Below, piece by piece: positions 12,159 through 24,869 of a stretch of 64,000 bases of DNA; within the stretch, counting starts at the first letter, position 1; the number at the start of each line of letters is the position of its first letter. The stretch covers positions 3,329,781 through 3,393,780 of the forward strand of contig CM064866.1 of the NCBI GenBank assembly GCA_032719365.1. Direction: 5' to 3'. A program made the translations under genes and the position numbers. The notes under the pieces were generated by a model that was given only the letters and a program-made list of their open reading frames with translations, searched no databases and was not told the origin of the DNA. This DNA comes from Prinsepia uniflora. Taxonomy: Eukaryota; Streptophyta; Magnoliopsida; Rosales; Rosaceae.

Positions 12159-13270
12159 TTGACCATGCCTCCGAGACGTGAGCCCCCTCCACGACCTGTA
12201 GACGACGCGGCGAGAGAGACAGAGAGTGCTACGATCGAGCGAGCCCAGCGGCTCGGGGCTACGACATTCAGTGGTGGGGCAAACCCTGAGGAAGCCCACA
12301 GGTGGATTACGAGACTTGAGCGGATTTTTGCAGTAATGCGATGCCCACCGGAGGATCAGGTGTTACTAGCTACCTTTTTACTGGACGGTGCGGCGTACGA
12401 GTGGTGGTACACCCTCGAGTTATCAGGGTGGGACGCCCACACAGTGACCTGGGAGACGTTTAGGGAGCGGTTTCTGGATCAGTACTACCCCCACTCTTTC
12501 CGCGATGCCAAGGAGGCTGAGTTTCTGCAGCTCCAACAGGGGAGCATGACGATGGCGGAGTACGAGCAGAATTTTCAGATGTTGTCCCGTTTTGCTCCTG
12601 CGTTTGTGGCTACGGAAGCCGAGAAGTGCCGTAGGTTTGAGTTGGGCCTGCGAGGTGAGATTCGAGCCTTAGTGACGGCTGGATCGTTTGTGACCCTCCG
12701 AGAGTTGTCGGATGCTGCAGTGAGGGTAGAGGCTAGCTTGCCGGTAAGACGCAGAGAGCATCCTTTTCTGGAACTTCGAGCCAGAGGACCCTGAAGAGGG
12801 GCAGCTACAGTGGAGCTTCATCCGAGGGTGATGATCGTTTTGGCAGACCTGGTAGTTTCCAGAGTTCAAGGTTTCGTGGACACCGAGCACAACCGACTCC
12901 GCAAACCAGTGCAACATCTGTTGCATCTACAGGGAGACCGAGTGGTGGACCCGGTCAGGATGTTTGTTACTATTGTGGAGAGCGAGGTCACTTCCGACGT
13001 GAGTGTCTGTTGTTACCCCCGGAGGGTGGCGTAGGCCGAGGTGCGACGGAGCCAGGACGGAGCACGGCGTCAGCTTCAGGGACAGCAGGCACCAGAGAAG
13101 GTGGTGGTGCCACTAGTAGTTTGAGGGGACGCGGCAGATCTTCAGGACCCCAAACCCGAGTGTTTGCGATGACTCAGCAGGAGGCTCAGTCAGCACCCGA
13201 TGCCGTGACAGGTACTTTTACTATTCTTGGACGTGTTGTCCACATTTTTGTTGGATCCCGGGGTAGAGTT
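12159..13270 (+). pseudogene. Degraded gag (with zinc knuckle and protease start), element B
   Basis: The frame opens with an ATG at 12159 and runs 211 codons to 12794. It contains a retrotransposon gag capsid domain (HRWITRLERIF, LLDGAAYEWWYTLE, FRERFLDQYYP, LQQGSMTMAEYEQNF). The frame then breaks. A CCHC zinc knuckle (CYYCGERGHFRREC) is found near 12967-13008 in another frame, followed near 13160 by FAMTQQEAQSAPDAVTGTF, the usual lead-in to a Ty3/gypsy aspartic protease. This ends before an intact protease active site. The rest of pol is absent. Type is Tekay/Del-like gag by resemblance. Function if expressed would be particle assembly only. Confidence 0.8.
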
Positions 13271-14250
13271 TAGGATTTTTCCCTAGGTGACTTGGAGTGA
13301 CGAGGTTGAGGACTACAGTGAGTTCCGTTGAAGGATGACGTAAGGATTTGGAAAAGAGTGACTATAACTGATCGATATGAGGTTATTGAAGAGAACCCAC
13401 AATCTAGGAGTGCCTTTAGGACTTTGTTGATTTATTTCGACAGGGTGGTCAGAGCAGTTGAGGGAAGTGAAGGCGAAGTAGTGAGTCGGTAGGTAGGATT
13501 CCCTTTTGGGTGAGTAAAGCAGGACTGGATCGCTTCGGGTTAGATTTCGAGTTGGGTAGTAGTTGTTACTTTGGATTCGTAGTTGAGTTACCTTAGGATT
13601 TCCTACTGACCAAGAGACCGGGAGTCTGGGAAGGACTTTGCGTTGGTTTCCGGAAGGTGTATGTGGATGTACGTGAGGATGTACTCTATGAACTCTGTTT
13701 GGGTACTCTAAATGAGGTATTCTAAAATACCTTTGTTTCTTTTACGGTCATAGAGTTTCCCTTGCGAAAGCACTGTAGTTTTAGTGGTGGTACGGGGAAC
13801 GAGGTACGTGGAAGATATGTACGAGTTCTACGGTGGTCGGAACTGGGCCAATGTACTTGAACGTGCGGTTCGGAGGAGAGGTGTTGGTGTTTGGCTTAGT
13901 GCTAGGGCAGACAGATGGTTAGTGTCGTTCCCACAAGTTGGATATTGTTGAAGGGAAAATGTAGATTGGATCAGGGTGATCCCGAGCGATTGTCAAGGCA
14001 GTACGTGGTAACGCTGGTGCGAGGTACGTTTGACTAGAGAGGTGTTAAAAGTGTTGAAACTGGTAGTAGGGGTGTTGTGGCGTACTTAGGCTTGATCGCA
14101 GGTGAGTTGGTACTTTTGAGCAAGTTGAGACGACAGGTTGGGAACTGTTAGGAGCAGTTGTTTTGGCAGAGGTGACCACCGGGTAGGAGACCCAGGTGTG
14201 GGGTACGAGATGTGGAATTTCGGGACGAAATTATTTTAAGGAGGGTAGAT
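13271..14250 (+). mobile_element. Element B non-coding interior tail and polypurine tract
   Basis: The stretch between the broken gag and the 3' LTR has no gene. Parts match A's interior on the opposite strand. It ends AAGGAGGGTAGAT at 14238-14250, a polypurine tract directly before the 3' LTR. Confidence 0.7.
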
Positions 14251-16494
14251 TGTAACTACCCGTCCCGGGAGTCGGGTTTAGCGAAGTGATTAGTGACGAA
14301 TTAGCTAGGTTAAGCGGCAGTTAGTTGGTTACTTTTTGACTTTTGGCGCAGAATGACGATTTTGCCGCTAGATTGGGCAAAATGTTGACTTTTAGTTTGG
14401 GTGGTTAATTAGGCATTGACCGATGACCGTGTCGTAGTTCGGGACGTCACCAGTCCGTAGACAGGTGGCACGCCCGATTCCGACATCCGAGGAGGAAGTT
14501 ATGATGTTCGGAAGGTTTAGGGCACTTTCGTAATTTGGTTAAAGGAAGGGAAAAAGTTGACTTTTTGCACGACAAGGATTTTACATGTAAACCGAGGACC
14601 GTTAGGTAGATCTCTTCGTCCTGAGTACAACGACAGGCGGCATGCCTTCATCGGACGTAGGACGAGTGAGATACGGGTCCAGAAAGTAAGGGGTAAAGTC
14701 GTAATTTGGACTCACAGGGGTATTTCGGTCTTTTTGCACCTTGGGAAGCGTGCCAATCAGCTGAGGACAAGTGTACAGGGTTTAATTGGATATTTTGGGA
14801 TGGGCCCAGCAGGTGTGTGACACCTGGCCACATTCCAGTGGCTTCTAGCCACTTTCACGGTTAATTTGGCTGTGTAAAATTTGGGTTTGAGTCGTGCTTT
14901 GAGAGAAACAGAGACTGAGACAGTGAGGAGAAATCGATCAGTTTCTGGGTGAGTGTGTGAGTTTTGGTGATCCAGTAAGTGAGAGCAGAGAGAAGTTGAG
15001 AGGCTGGTGAGTGATTGGGTGGAACTGAAGTGCGTAGGGTGTGTGAGTGGTGAGGAAAAACTAGAAAAACAGAGAGGGAGTCTTGGTGGTGGTGCAGCGT
15101 ACTCGATCGATCCTGGTTAGTGGTGGCGTTCTAAGGACGGAGGAGGACCAGAGGAGTCGAGTAGACCCAGAGGAACACGGCGGAGGCCAGAACGACGGTG
15201 AGTTTGATGTATCCTCTGTTTTTCAGTTTGGTTTCAAACTTAAAGTTGTGGGTTTAGGAGCTTAGTCGAGCTGTTCTAGGGGTTCTAATAGGTCTAGTTA
15301 GTTGTCTTTGAGCTCAGGGAGACAAAATCAAGGCTGGAAGGACGGCGGGTGGCCGAAATCGGAAAACTGGATTTTCTGGGTTCTGGTTCGAGCTTGGGAG
15401 GTGATGTATAGGGCGTGATGTGGTGTTTTTAGGAGTGTAATAGGTTGCTAGGAAGAGGACGAAGCTTTTAGGATTGAAAGGATCGAAAACGGATGGAAAA
15501 CGACGAAGAACCGCCCTCGCCGGTTCAGACCGGTCGACTACCGGAGAAGAAGATGAACAGTGTTCACTGTTCATGCGAGTGAAGCCCACGCGCAGCCCCT
15601 TTGGGCGGCGCGTGAGGGCGCGTGGGACAGTTTCCGGGGAAGTGTCCAACATGGTTTTTAGTCTAATCGATGTAACGAACCTTTTGGGACAAGTTTCGAA
15701 ACGATCGGACATCATCTCGGGTTAGTTTTAAGTGTTCGAAGGTTTAGGGTTCCGTTTAATTACGTTTGAAATCTGGAAAAAATTGGGGAAAATAGGATAA
15801 GCTTAGTTGAAGTGTTAGTGACCCGTTTTGGTGACTTTTGACAGGTCAGGAAATCCCCGAGGCGACCGAGGAACGTACGGGACGCGAGTGACTTGCACGG
15901 GAACTGTGAGTGGACTCTTTCTTTCTAACCGAGCATGCATAACTGTTTTTCTTTACTTGTTTTATGGTTTTAATTATGATTTCATGATTATTGAGTATTT
16001 TATATCTGTTTTATGAAATTGCACGTTTTTCGAGGAATTTACGTATTCGGCATGTTTTACGAGAAATACTATGTTTATGATTTTGATGCCATGTTTTTGG
16101 GGCTTAAATCTATAATTAGTTTTCAATGCTTATAAATGGATTTTGAGACATGATTCGATGATGAAGGTTTTCGTTTTAGAATCGGATTTCGGAAAGCGAG
16201 ATTTGGTTTTAAAGTTGAAAAGGGGATTTCCGGATTTGGGTTCGGAATGACGGTTCTGAATGCCGGAATGACTTCGGAATAGTGATTTCAAATTCGGGTT
16301 GGATATGGATTTAGAAATGGTTTTCAAACGGTTTTGGATTGGATTTGCTGGATCTGGTTATTGGGTTTAAAGATCCGAATTATGTTTGACGGGGGCGGGC
16401 CCAAATTGGGTTTAAAGACCCGGATTGAGTTTAAAGACTCGGATACTATATTTCCCTCATAGGCCTGTTGAGTTTAATGACTCGGGAGTTTAAA
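14251..16494 (+). repeat. Element B 3' LTR, truncated
   Basis: It matches the 5' LTR from its start (TGTAACTACCCGTCCC) up to the palindrome array (16361-16494). There it is interrupted by the TATAACGACCCG start of element C. Only the upstream TGTGAGTGGACT (15905-15916) remains. The complementary partner would have been in the lost 3' part. Confidence 0.85.
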
Positions 16495-16550
16495 TATAAC
16501 GACCCGTTCCGAATTCCCGGATTAGAGTAGTAACTAATCATGATTAGTGG

Positions 16551-19294
16551 TGTCAGGACCCGTCCCAAATATCACCTCGATACCCGGGACGAACCCTGCT
16601 CTCGTCTGACAATCACACTTAAAGTACCAAGATAACCTTAACACTACAATAAGCATAACTATCAGACGAAGGAGTAAATATATACAACTGTCAGTCAGAG
16701 CATAGTTCTAAAAAATTTGCACAAAAATCCTACAATGCTAGTCTCGCAACGGAAGAACGTCAAAAGCTCTATGCCTCGATTTCTGCCTCAACGTTCACCC
16801 CAGCGCTATCACCACGACCTGGAGGGAAAATTTAAACCAAAAGTGTGAGTGGACTAGAATAGATAAAAGTTTCAAAAATCGTTTATCATCAAATCGAAGT
16901 TAAGGAAAAATAATAATAATATTTGTTCCCTCCGTTTTAAAAACATGCATGCCCAACTAAGTATTAGAAAACCATGACATGAAACATCATAAGAAACAGA
17001 AACACTATAAAACGGATATAGACATCATAGCATGTGCATCAGAAAACCATAGCATAAACTATGAACATCAAATCATCATTTCCGATCAAACCTGCTGGAC
17101 CTATCCGAGTCTTTAAACTCAACCAGGCCTCAAATATAATTCCGAGTCTTTAAACTCCCGAGTCTTTAAACTCAATAGGCCTATGGGGGTAATATCGTAA
17201 ATATCCGAGTCTTTAAACTCCCGAGTCTTTAAACTCAATCCGGGCCCGTCCCCCGTCAATCAATATCCGGGTCTTTAAACCCATATCCAGATCCAGCAAA
17301 TCCAATCCAAATTCGGTGTAAAACCAATTCAAAATCCATCGCCAAACTCGAATTCGAAATCCCCGGTTCGAAGCCCTTCCGGCGTTCAGAACCGACATTC
17401 CGAACCCAAATCCGGAAATCCACTTTTAAACCAAAAACCACATGTAATCCCAAATCATATTTCATAACCCATTCATCATCATCAGAAAACATTTATAGGT
17501 TGAAATCCTCAAATATTGCATCAAAATCCGAAAACTAGCTTTTCTCGAAAAACGTGTAAAATCCCGAAAATATCTCGAAAAACGTGCAAATATATCTACC
17601 ACATATAATCATCAACAAGAAGCATCAAACACATTTAATATCATAAATCATTAATAAAAACAGTTAGGCATGCTTGAAAGAAAAGAAAGAGTCCACTCAC
17701 AAATCAGAACGAGTCAATCGCGCTCCATGCGCTCCTCGACCGTCTCGGGCGCCTCCCGTCCTGTCAATATGCACCAAATAAGGTCACAAACACATCAAGG
17801 ATACTAACCCTAATTTTCCCAATTTTTCGGGAATTTATTAATATTTTAATCCTAGACCCTAAACCGTCCGGATTCCCGAACAATCCCGTAACATCGTCCG
17901 ATTCACCCGAAAACCACACCAATGAATTCCTTAGGACGTTTAGAACCAAAACCATGTTGGAAGCTTGGCCGGAATCCTCCCCACGCGCCTCCACGCGCCT
18001 GCTACAGTACTCCTTCAACCTCGAGCCACCCGGTTCAACATAGTTGAACCGGCGTGACCGGTTCTCCTCCGTTCCTCCACCGTTTCAGTCCAAACCAATC
18101 CCAGGAGCTTCGTCCCATCCTAAGCAATCTAACCCCGTCCTAACATCGAAGAACCACGGCCTAAAACCCACCGTTCACGGCCTCGAAACAGACGGCCCGT
18201 GGCCCCTGTTTTGGCCGCCGGCCGCCCAGGTCCTCCCCCGGCACGGCACCACAACCAGACGACTCCTGGGACCTCCAGGAGTCTCACCCTGGCCTCCAAA
18301 TCCCTCGACTCTAAGCCCAACTCCACGACTTTCGAATTGAAACTCACGGGAAAAACAGAGGAATGAAGCTTACCTTTCGATTCAGTCTCCGCCGTGTGCA
18401 CCGCCGCGTGCCACGGTGTTCGTTGGACTCCCTGAAACCACCTGAACCTCCCACGGTCTTGGTTTGAACCACGACATGGCACAACTACCACCCCTGTCTC
18501 ACAACCTCCTTGTTTCCCTCAGAACTCCACCGCACCACCGCCGTGTCCCCGTGCATGATTCCTCCACCAAAACACGATCACAAGCTCAGTCGTGTCTCTT
18601 TGTCACTCTCTCAAATCACTCTTCACTCACCCTTGCACTGAATCGATCGAACTCTCTCCAATTTCTTCTCTCTGTTTTCTGTGTCCAAAGCCCAAATGCA
18701 CGATTTGAATATGGACGTTTTGTGGCCGTGCACACAATCGATCGTCCTAGAACCATCCAGCCACCCACACGTGTCCAACATCCACTGGATTAAACCAAAA
18801 TATCCCAATCCATTACTGCCACTTGTGCTGATCTAATTGGACTGAGGGAAAAGACTAAAATACCCCTTGTGTACAAATTACCATTTTACCCTCGACCTTT
18901 CCAGACCCGTAAATATTTCGTCTGACGTCCGATGACAGCGTGCCACCTGTCGTTGTACTCAGGACGTCGAGACCTATCTAACGGTCCTCGGTCTACGTGA
19001 AAATCACAAGTCCTCCAAAAAGTCAATATTTTCCTCATTTAGTCAAATTTACGGTAACGCCCTCAACCTTCCGAACGTCATAACTTTTTCTCTGATTGTC
19101 CGAATCGAACCTGCCACCTATCTGCGGACTCGTGACGTCCCTAACTACGTCACGGTCAAGGGTCAACACTCATCCAATCGGTAATTCAAAAAGTCAACTT
19201 TTGGCCTACTATTCACAAGGGCAAAATCGTCCTTTATATACAAAACTTTTACAAAATTATATTTTTACCCTTCCCGAAGGTACGGGTTGTTACA
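16551..19294 (-). repeat. Solo LTR of the A/E family (2744 bp)
   Basis: It runs from TGTCAGGACC to GGGTTGTTACA on the plus strand and is flanked by perfect AGTGG duplications (16546-16550 and 19295-19299). No internal region is present, the product expected from LTR-LTR recombination. It most resembles the E 3' LTR (40133-42849). It carries AGTCCACTCACA (17690-17701), TGTGAGTGGACT (16844-16855) and the TTTAAAG palindrome array (17107-17282). Confidence 0.92.
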
Positions 19295-21184
19295 AGTGGG
19301 GTATATCGGTGATTAGTTGGGCGAAATCGGACGAACGATGCAAAATGACCGTTTTACCCCTAGTCGTGTGCAAAATGTTGACTTTTTGATCGGGCGGTCA
19401 AACGGACTTTGACTGATGACCATGACGTAGTTCAGGACGTCACGAGTTCATAGACAGGTGACACGTTCGATTCCGACATTCGAGGAAGAAGTTATGACGT
19501 TTGGAAGTCGAGGGGTATTTTGGTAATTTGGCGAAAAGGGGCCAAATGTTGACTTTTGACCCAGGAAGTCCAATCGACGAGGGCTAAGGACCGTTATGTA
19601 GGTCGAGTTGATACGAATTCGTAGACAGGCGGCATGTCAAAATCGGAGGTTCGACGACGAAGTTGTGGTCACGGGAACGGAATCGATTAATCGAACGAAC
19701 CGGGGTTTCGATTAAAATAATATTAAAAGGTGAATAGTGATCGATGATTGAGCACACCTGGATGAGTGACAAGTGTCACCCATCCCTTGTTTCAAAGCCA
19801 AGAATCAGCTCCATGTTTTGGGGAAAACATCATCATTATGTTCTATTATTTATTAATTACACTTAATCATTCTTAATCCTCCATTAATCTTCTTTGTCTT
19901 CAAACCGTGAACAAATTGGGAATCAGAAATTGAGAGAATTGAGCTCCCTTCCACAACCGGTTTTGAGGTGAAAATTGAAGGATTAGTGAGACTGAATTAA
20001 CAGGGAAACACGAGGGATTGAGAGAGAGCTGGAATCTGGGAATCAAAAGTTTAGAAGTTTTGGGGGGGAAATTCGAATGTTGAGAGATGAGCCTTGAGGA
20101 TCGAAATTGAAGCTTCCTTTAGCTTCCTGAGGTTGTGACGAGTCGATCCACTTCAAGATCGAAGGAAATCGAGGCCCAATTAGCTCTGAACGGGCCTGGT
20201 AACAGTGAGCTAAAGTCGAGGTTGAGTCGTGATCATTGAGTGATCAAACGACGAAATTGAAGTGGGGAAACAGTTTCTCTTGGTCCACTAAAGCTACTGG
20301 GTGGATCAATTGAAAGAAAGTGATTGACATTGATGAATTTCAAAGGATGAACAGTGCCTGGGGTTCTTCGAAAGTTCATCTTCGATTTGAAGGATTTAGG
20401 TAAGCAATCGTGTAATTGAGTTTACAGACCTCTAATTAGACCTAAACCGAAACTGTTTGAATGCTCAATTGAATTAATTAAGGTTGAATTGATAGGAAAT
20501 GAACCGGGTCGTCACGCGGGTTGCAGGATCCGTTTTACAAAGAAAACGGGTGAGGACAACGACACTGTAGCAGGCGCGTGGGTTTCACGCGCAGCCACTC
20601 ACGGCAGCGCGTGACGGCGTATGGGCACGAATCTCGAGGTGAGGTCAACATGACTTCTGTCCTATTTAATATAACGAACATTTTGGGATTGGTTTCGTGT
20701 CGATCGGACACCGTTTCGATATTGTTCGGGACGTCTGAAGGTTTTTAATTGAGTTTAAAAATAGTTAAAAATTCGGGAAAATTACGAGACTTAATAAGAG
20801 GTTAATGTTGAGGCTAGTGACCCTCTAATGTGATTTGGACAGGATTGGGAGTCTCGGTGATAGTGGCGTGGTCCGGGAAAGCCTAGGGCACGCGTATCGA
20901 GGCGTACCGTTGGACGGTCTGTGAGTGGACTTTGGTTTTATAAATCCTATGCATGCTTAACTGTGTTATATGTTTTATATACGTGATTTCCATGATGGTG
21001 ATTGTGATTATTGATTTTGGTTATGTTACACGTATTTCGAGATGTCTTCGGTATTGCACGTATATCGAGGCTAACGGTTTTACTGTGGTTTTATGTGCTT
21101 GTGGTTTCATGAATAATGTGATGAAATGGTTTTGAACTTGGAAAGATGAACTCGATCATGAAGCCCAATTATTTTGGAAATCTC

Positions 21185-21479
21185 GGACTTGGAGTCCATT
21201 TGGGTCACGTAATCGGGCTGGAGGCCCAGTTGCCTTATGAAATCGGGCCAGGGGCCCAATTGTTATGAAATCGGGCTAAGACCCATTTGAGTTATACTAT
21301 CGGGCCAGGGGCCCAGTTGATTTACGAATTCGAGCGGTGGGCCCAGTGGGTTACAAAATCGGGCAAGAGGCCCAGTTGGGTTATAAATGTGATTTCGGGT
21401 CTAGGACCCTATGTTTAATAAATGTGATTTCGGGTCTGGGACCCTATGTTTTATAACTGTGATTTCGGGTCGGGGACCC
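21185..21479 (+). repeat. Mini-hairpin array, element C LTR (5' segment)
   Basis: 13-bp inverted repeats with five-base stems and three-base loops: GGACT-TGG-AGTCC (21185), GGGCT-GGA-GGCCC (21215, one G.T pair), GGGCC-AGG-GGCCC (21245 and 21302), GGGTC-TAG-GACCC (21397), GGGTC-TGG-GACCC (21432), GGGTC-GGG-GACCC (21467). A few units between them are weaker. Confidence 0.88.
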
Positions 21480-21574
21480 TAAATGGAATTATAATGTTTT
21501 ATGGAGATTTTTGGGCAGGGCCCATTGAGATGTTGTGAAATGATTTAATGAAACTGTTTTCCATATACCATCTT

Positions 21575-24500
21575 TGTAACGACCCGTCTCGAATATCGGG
21601 ATTGAATATTAATTAATTATGGTTTAGAATGACTAATTTGGGATTAGTTGAGTGAAATCAGACGAATTGTGCAAAATGACCGTTTTGCCCCTAGCGTGGG
21701 CAAAATGTTGACTTTTAGTTCGGGCGGTCAAACGGACTTTGACCGATGACTGTGACATAGTTCGGGACGTCCCGAGTTCATAGACAGGTGGCACGTTCGA
21801 TTCCGACATTCGAGGAAAAAGTTATGACCTTCGGAAGTTGAGGGGTATTTTGGTAATTTGGCTGAAAAGGGGCCAAATGTTGACTTTTGACCCGGGAAGT
21901 CCAATGGACGAGGGCCAAAGACCGTTACGTAGGTCTCGTCGATACGAATCCAATGACAGGCGGCATGCCGAAATCGGAGATTCGACGACGAAGTTATGGT
22001 CACGGGATCGAAATCGATTAACCGAACGAACCGGGATTTCGATTAAAATAATATTTTATTATGAATAGTACCCGATAATTGAACACACCTGGATGAGTGA
22101 CAAGTGTCACCCATCCCTTTATTTAGGGCTTAAAATCTAATCCATGTTTTAGGGAAAACATGATCATTGTGTTTTATTATATTTAATTATACTTAATTAT
22201 TGTTTTAATCCTCCATTAATCCTCTTTGTCTTCAAATCGTGCACAAAATTGGGAATCAGAATTGAGAGAATGGGTTGCCTTCCTTAACTGGTTTGGAGGG
22301 GAAAATTGAGAGTTTGGTGAGGCTAACTCAGCTAGGCAAACACGAGGGACAGAGAGAGGCTGGAGAGTGAGAATCGAATTTTAGAATTTTGAGGGGGAAA
22401 ATCGGATTTTGAACTATGAGCCATGAGGATTGAAATTGAAGCTTCATTTAGCTTCCAGAGGTTGTGACGAGTTGATCCAGATCAAAAACGAAGAGAATTG
22501 AGGCCCAATTGGCTCTGAACGGGTCTGGTAACAGTGAGCACGGTTCGAGTTTGAGTCGTGGGATTCGAGGCTTGGATTGATGCAATTGAGATGGGGAATG
22601 AATTTAACTTAGTCCATTGAAGTTTCTGGATGCATCAATTGAAGGAAATCGATTGACATTGATGGAGATTGGACGACGAACAGGGTTCGAATGTTCTTCG
22701 AAAGTTCAACTTTGATTTGAAGGTTTGAGGTAAGGATGATTGTGATTAAGTTCACAGATCCCTAATTGAAAATAATTTGATGCTAATGGCCATTTGAATT
22801 ACTGGAAACGGTGTAGAATTGACGGACATTGAATCGGGTCTGTTCGCGGGCAAAAGGATCCGTTTTGCAGAGAAAACGGGTGAGGACGATGACTACTGTA
22901 GCTGGCGCGTGGGTTTCACGCGCAGCCACTCACGGCGGCGCGTGAGGGCGCGTACGGCCTAGTTTCAAGGTGAGGTCAACATGACTTTGAATCCTCTCAT
23001 TGTAACGAACATTTTGACGCTGGTTTCGAGGAAATCGGATATCGTTTCGTTAATGTTCCGCGTATCCGAAGTTTTGTTTTACGTTTAAAATACGTATTTA
23101 AATTCCGGAAAAATTGGGGAAAATTATATGAAGTATTTTGAGATGTTAGTAACCCTCTATAATGATTTTGAACAGGAGTTGTGATTTCCAGAATTTACGA
23201 AAAAACGTGCATCTCGGAAACGGACCGTTTTGGACGGTGTGTGTGAGTGGACTTTGTTTTCTAACCGTGATGCATGCATATATGATTTAAATGCTTTATT
23301 ATATGATTTTATATGCTTTGGCATGATTGATGTTTCAATCCGGTGATTTCTCGATTTTATGGATTATTATATTATTTTGGCACGATTTTCGAGAAATTGT
23401 GAAATTGATTGAAAATGATGTTTGGACTCGAGTTATGAGTTAAGGATTGAAAATGATGTGTTGACTCAGGAATGAGTCAAGGGTCGATTTCTTGGATTTA
23501 CGTGAAAATGGCAACTGAGGTTGCGAACGCATGCATTTGCGTGATAATGTTATTTTGGGTGTGAGACCCAACTGGATAGTGACTTTGACTCGGATTTGGA
23601 GTCACTTGTGAATATGATGAATTTGATGATTTTGTATTCTTGTGATTTTATGATTATTTTAATCAGTCTTTCGGGCGCGTTTTACGAGGAACGTGCAAAT
23701 GATGTTTTGAGCTAGACCCGGAGTCAAAAAGATTTCTAAAATGATATTTTGACTTAGTTGGTAAGTCAATAATGATTTCTGGATTATTTTATTGTTTTAA
23801 AATGTGATTTTAACGGTTTTCGTGAAAATGGTAATTTGGGGCTTGAGACCCAGTCGGGAATGATCTTGACTTTGTATGAAGACAAGATTTGATTGCAATG
23901 TGTTGGGATGTAATTCCCGAGATGGTTTTCTTTGTGATTGTGAAATTCCCAGACGGTCGGAGCTTGGGGGGGATTACCCAGACGACCGGAGCTTGGGGGA
24001 TGTGATTGTAGGATCGGGGAGTTGATCCTATGGTAGTCAGCTTCTCGGATGTGACTGAGCCTGGATGTACCACTCGGATGGGTCTGAGCCTGGGGATGTG
24101 TTCTCCCAGATGTGACTGAGCCTGAGGGTTGAGCCCAGAGGTGTCCGATCCCGAGAGTGTGGCTGGATATTGGCCTACGCGTAGTGCAGCACTTGTGAGT
24201 AGTGCGGTTTGATTGATTGTGTACGTGTGAGTAGTGCAGATGTGATTATGTGATATTTTGTGCACTTGTGAGTAGTGCGGATTGATTGGATTGATATATT
24301 TACTGTGCACTTGTGATTAGTGCTGATTGCTGTTATTTGATGACGTACTGGTATTGAGTACGAGTTCTTGGTCCTTGTGGCCAGGTAATTATGTTTCCAC
24401 ATGTTTTGGCCGGAGAGCCGGGATTTGATGTTTTATGACATGAACTGATTTGGTGAACATGAGTTTTACGGACCATGGGAAAATATGTTTTGATTTTATC

Positions 24501-24834
24501 GATCCACTATTCATACTTGAATGATTTCATACTATTGCTCGTGTTTTACGATATGCATGCAAGTTTGTGAAAACTGGAGGGTAAGAATGTAATTTTGGTA
24601 AATGTTTTTATCAGAGGTCATTTTTGTCCACTCACACCTTTTCTGTTTTATGACCCTCCAGGCCGTGGTACGACGTTCGGGATTGATCGTGAGGCAGAGG
24701 TAGCAGCAGAAATCAGCGCAATTATCCCTTGTCTAGCAAGCACTGAAGGGTAGTTTCAGACCTTTAGTTGACTTGTCAGACGGGAGCAGGACCGGGCACG
24801 GTTTTTGACGTCCAGTTGGGACGGGGTCCTGTCA
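21575..24834 (+). repeat. Solo LTR of the C family (3260 bp)
   Basis: It starts TGTAACGACCCG and ends GGGTCCTGTCA, with perfect ATCTT duplications at 21570-21574 and 24835-24839. It landed inside the hairpin array of the older C LTR. It has its own GCGCGTG-N5-CACGCGC (22905-22923), TGTGAGTGGAC (23242-23252), a hairpin-rich interior (about 23400-24420) and GTCCACTCACA (24626-24636). Confidence 0.92.
23461..24361 (+). repeat. Hairpin-rich interior of the C solo LTR
   Basis: Short inverted repeats with different stems: TTGACTC/GAGTCAA (23461-23480), GGGT/ACCC (23557-23569), GACTC/GAGTC (23587-23603), GGATC/GATCC (24011-24028), GCACT/AGTGC three times (24189, 24262, 24307) and GTACT/AGTAC (24345-24361). 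Confidence 0.8.
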
Positions 24835-24869
24835 ATCTTGATACGAGGATATATGATGGTCTCCTCCAG

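Larger units (their letters stand above)
9248..16494 (+). mobile_element. Element B, gag-only LTR retrotransposon
   Basis: The 5' LTR is 9248-12066, the interior 12067-14250, and the 3' LTR 14251-16494, which is truncated by insertion of element C. The interior carries a degraded gag and no RT, RNase H or integrase, so B is non-autonomous. Both LTRs start TGTAAC(A/T)ACCCGTCCC. The first 36 bp of a B-type LTR reappear at 56754 beside the same flanking DNA, so the B insertion predates that duplication. Confidence 0.88.

Noticed and set aside
14557..14820. 87-codon plus-strand frame in B 3' LTR
   Set aside because: It lies in the LTR upstream module. The equivalent stretch of the 5' LTR has a stop, and no domain is seen.
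23810..24310. 166-codon minus-strand frame
   Set aside because: It runs antisense through the hairpin field of a solo LTR and is explained by repeat composition.
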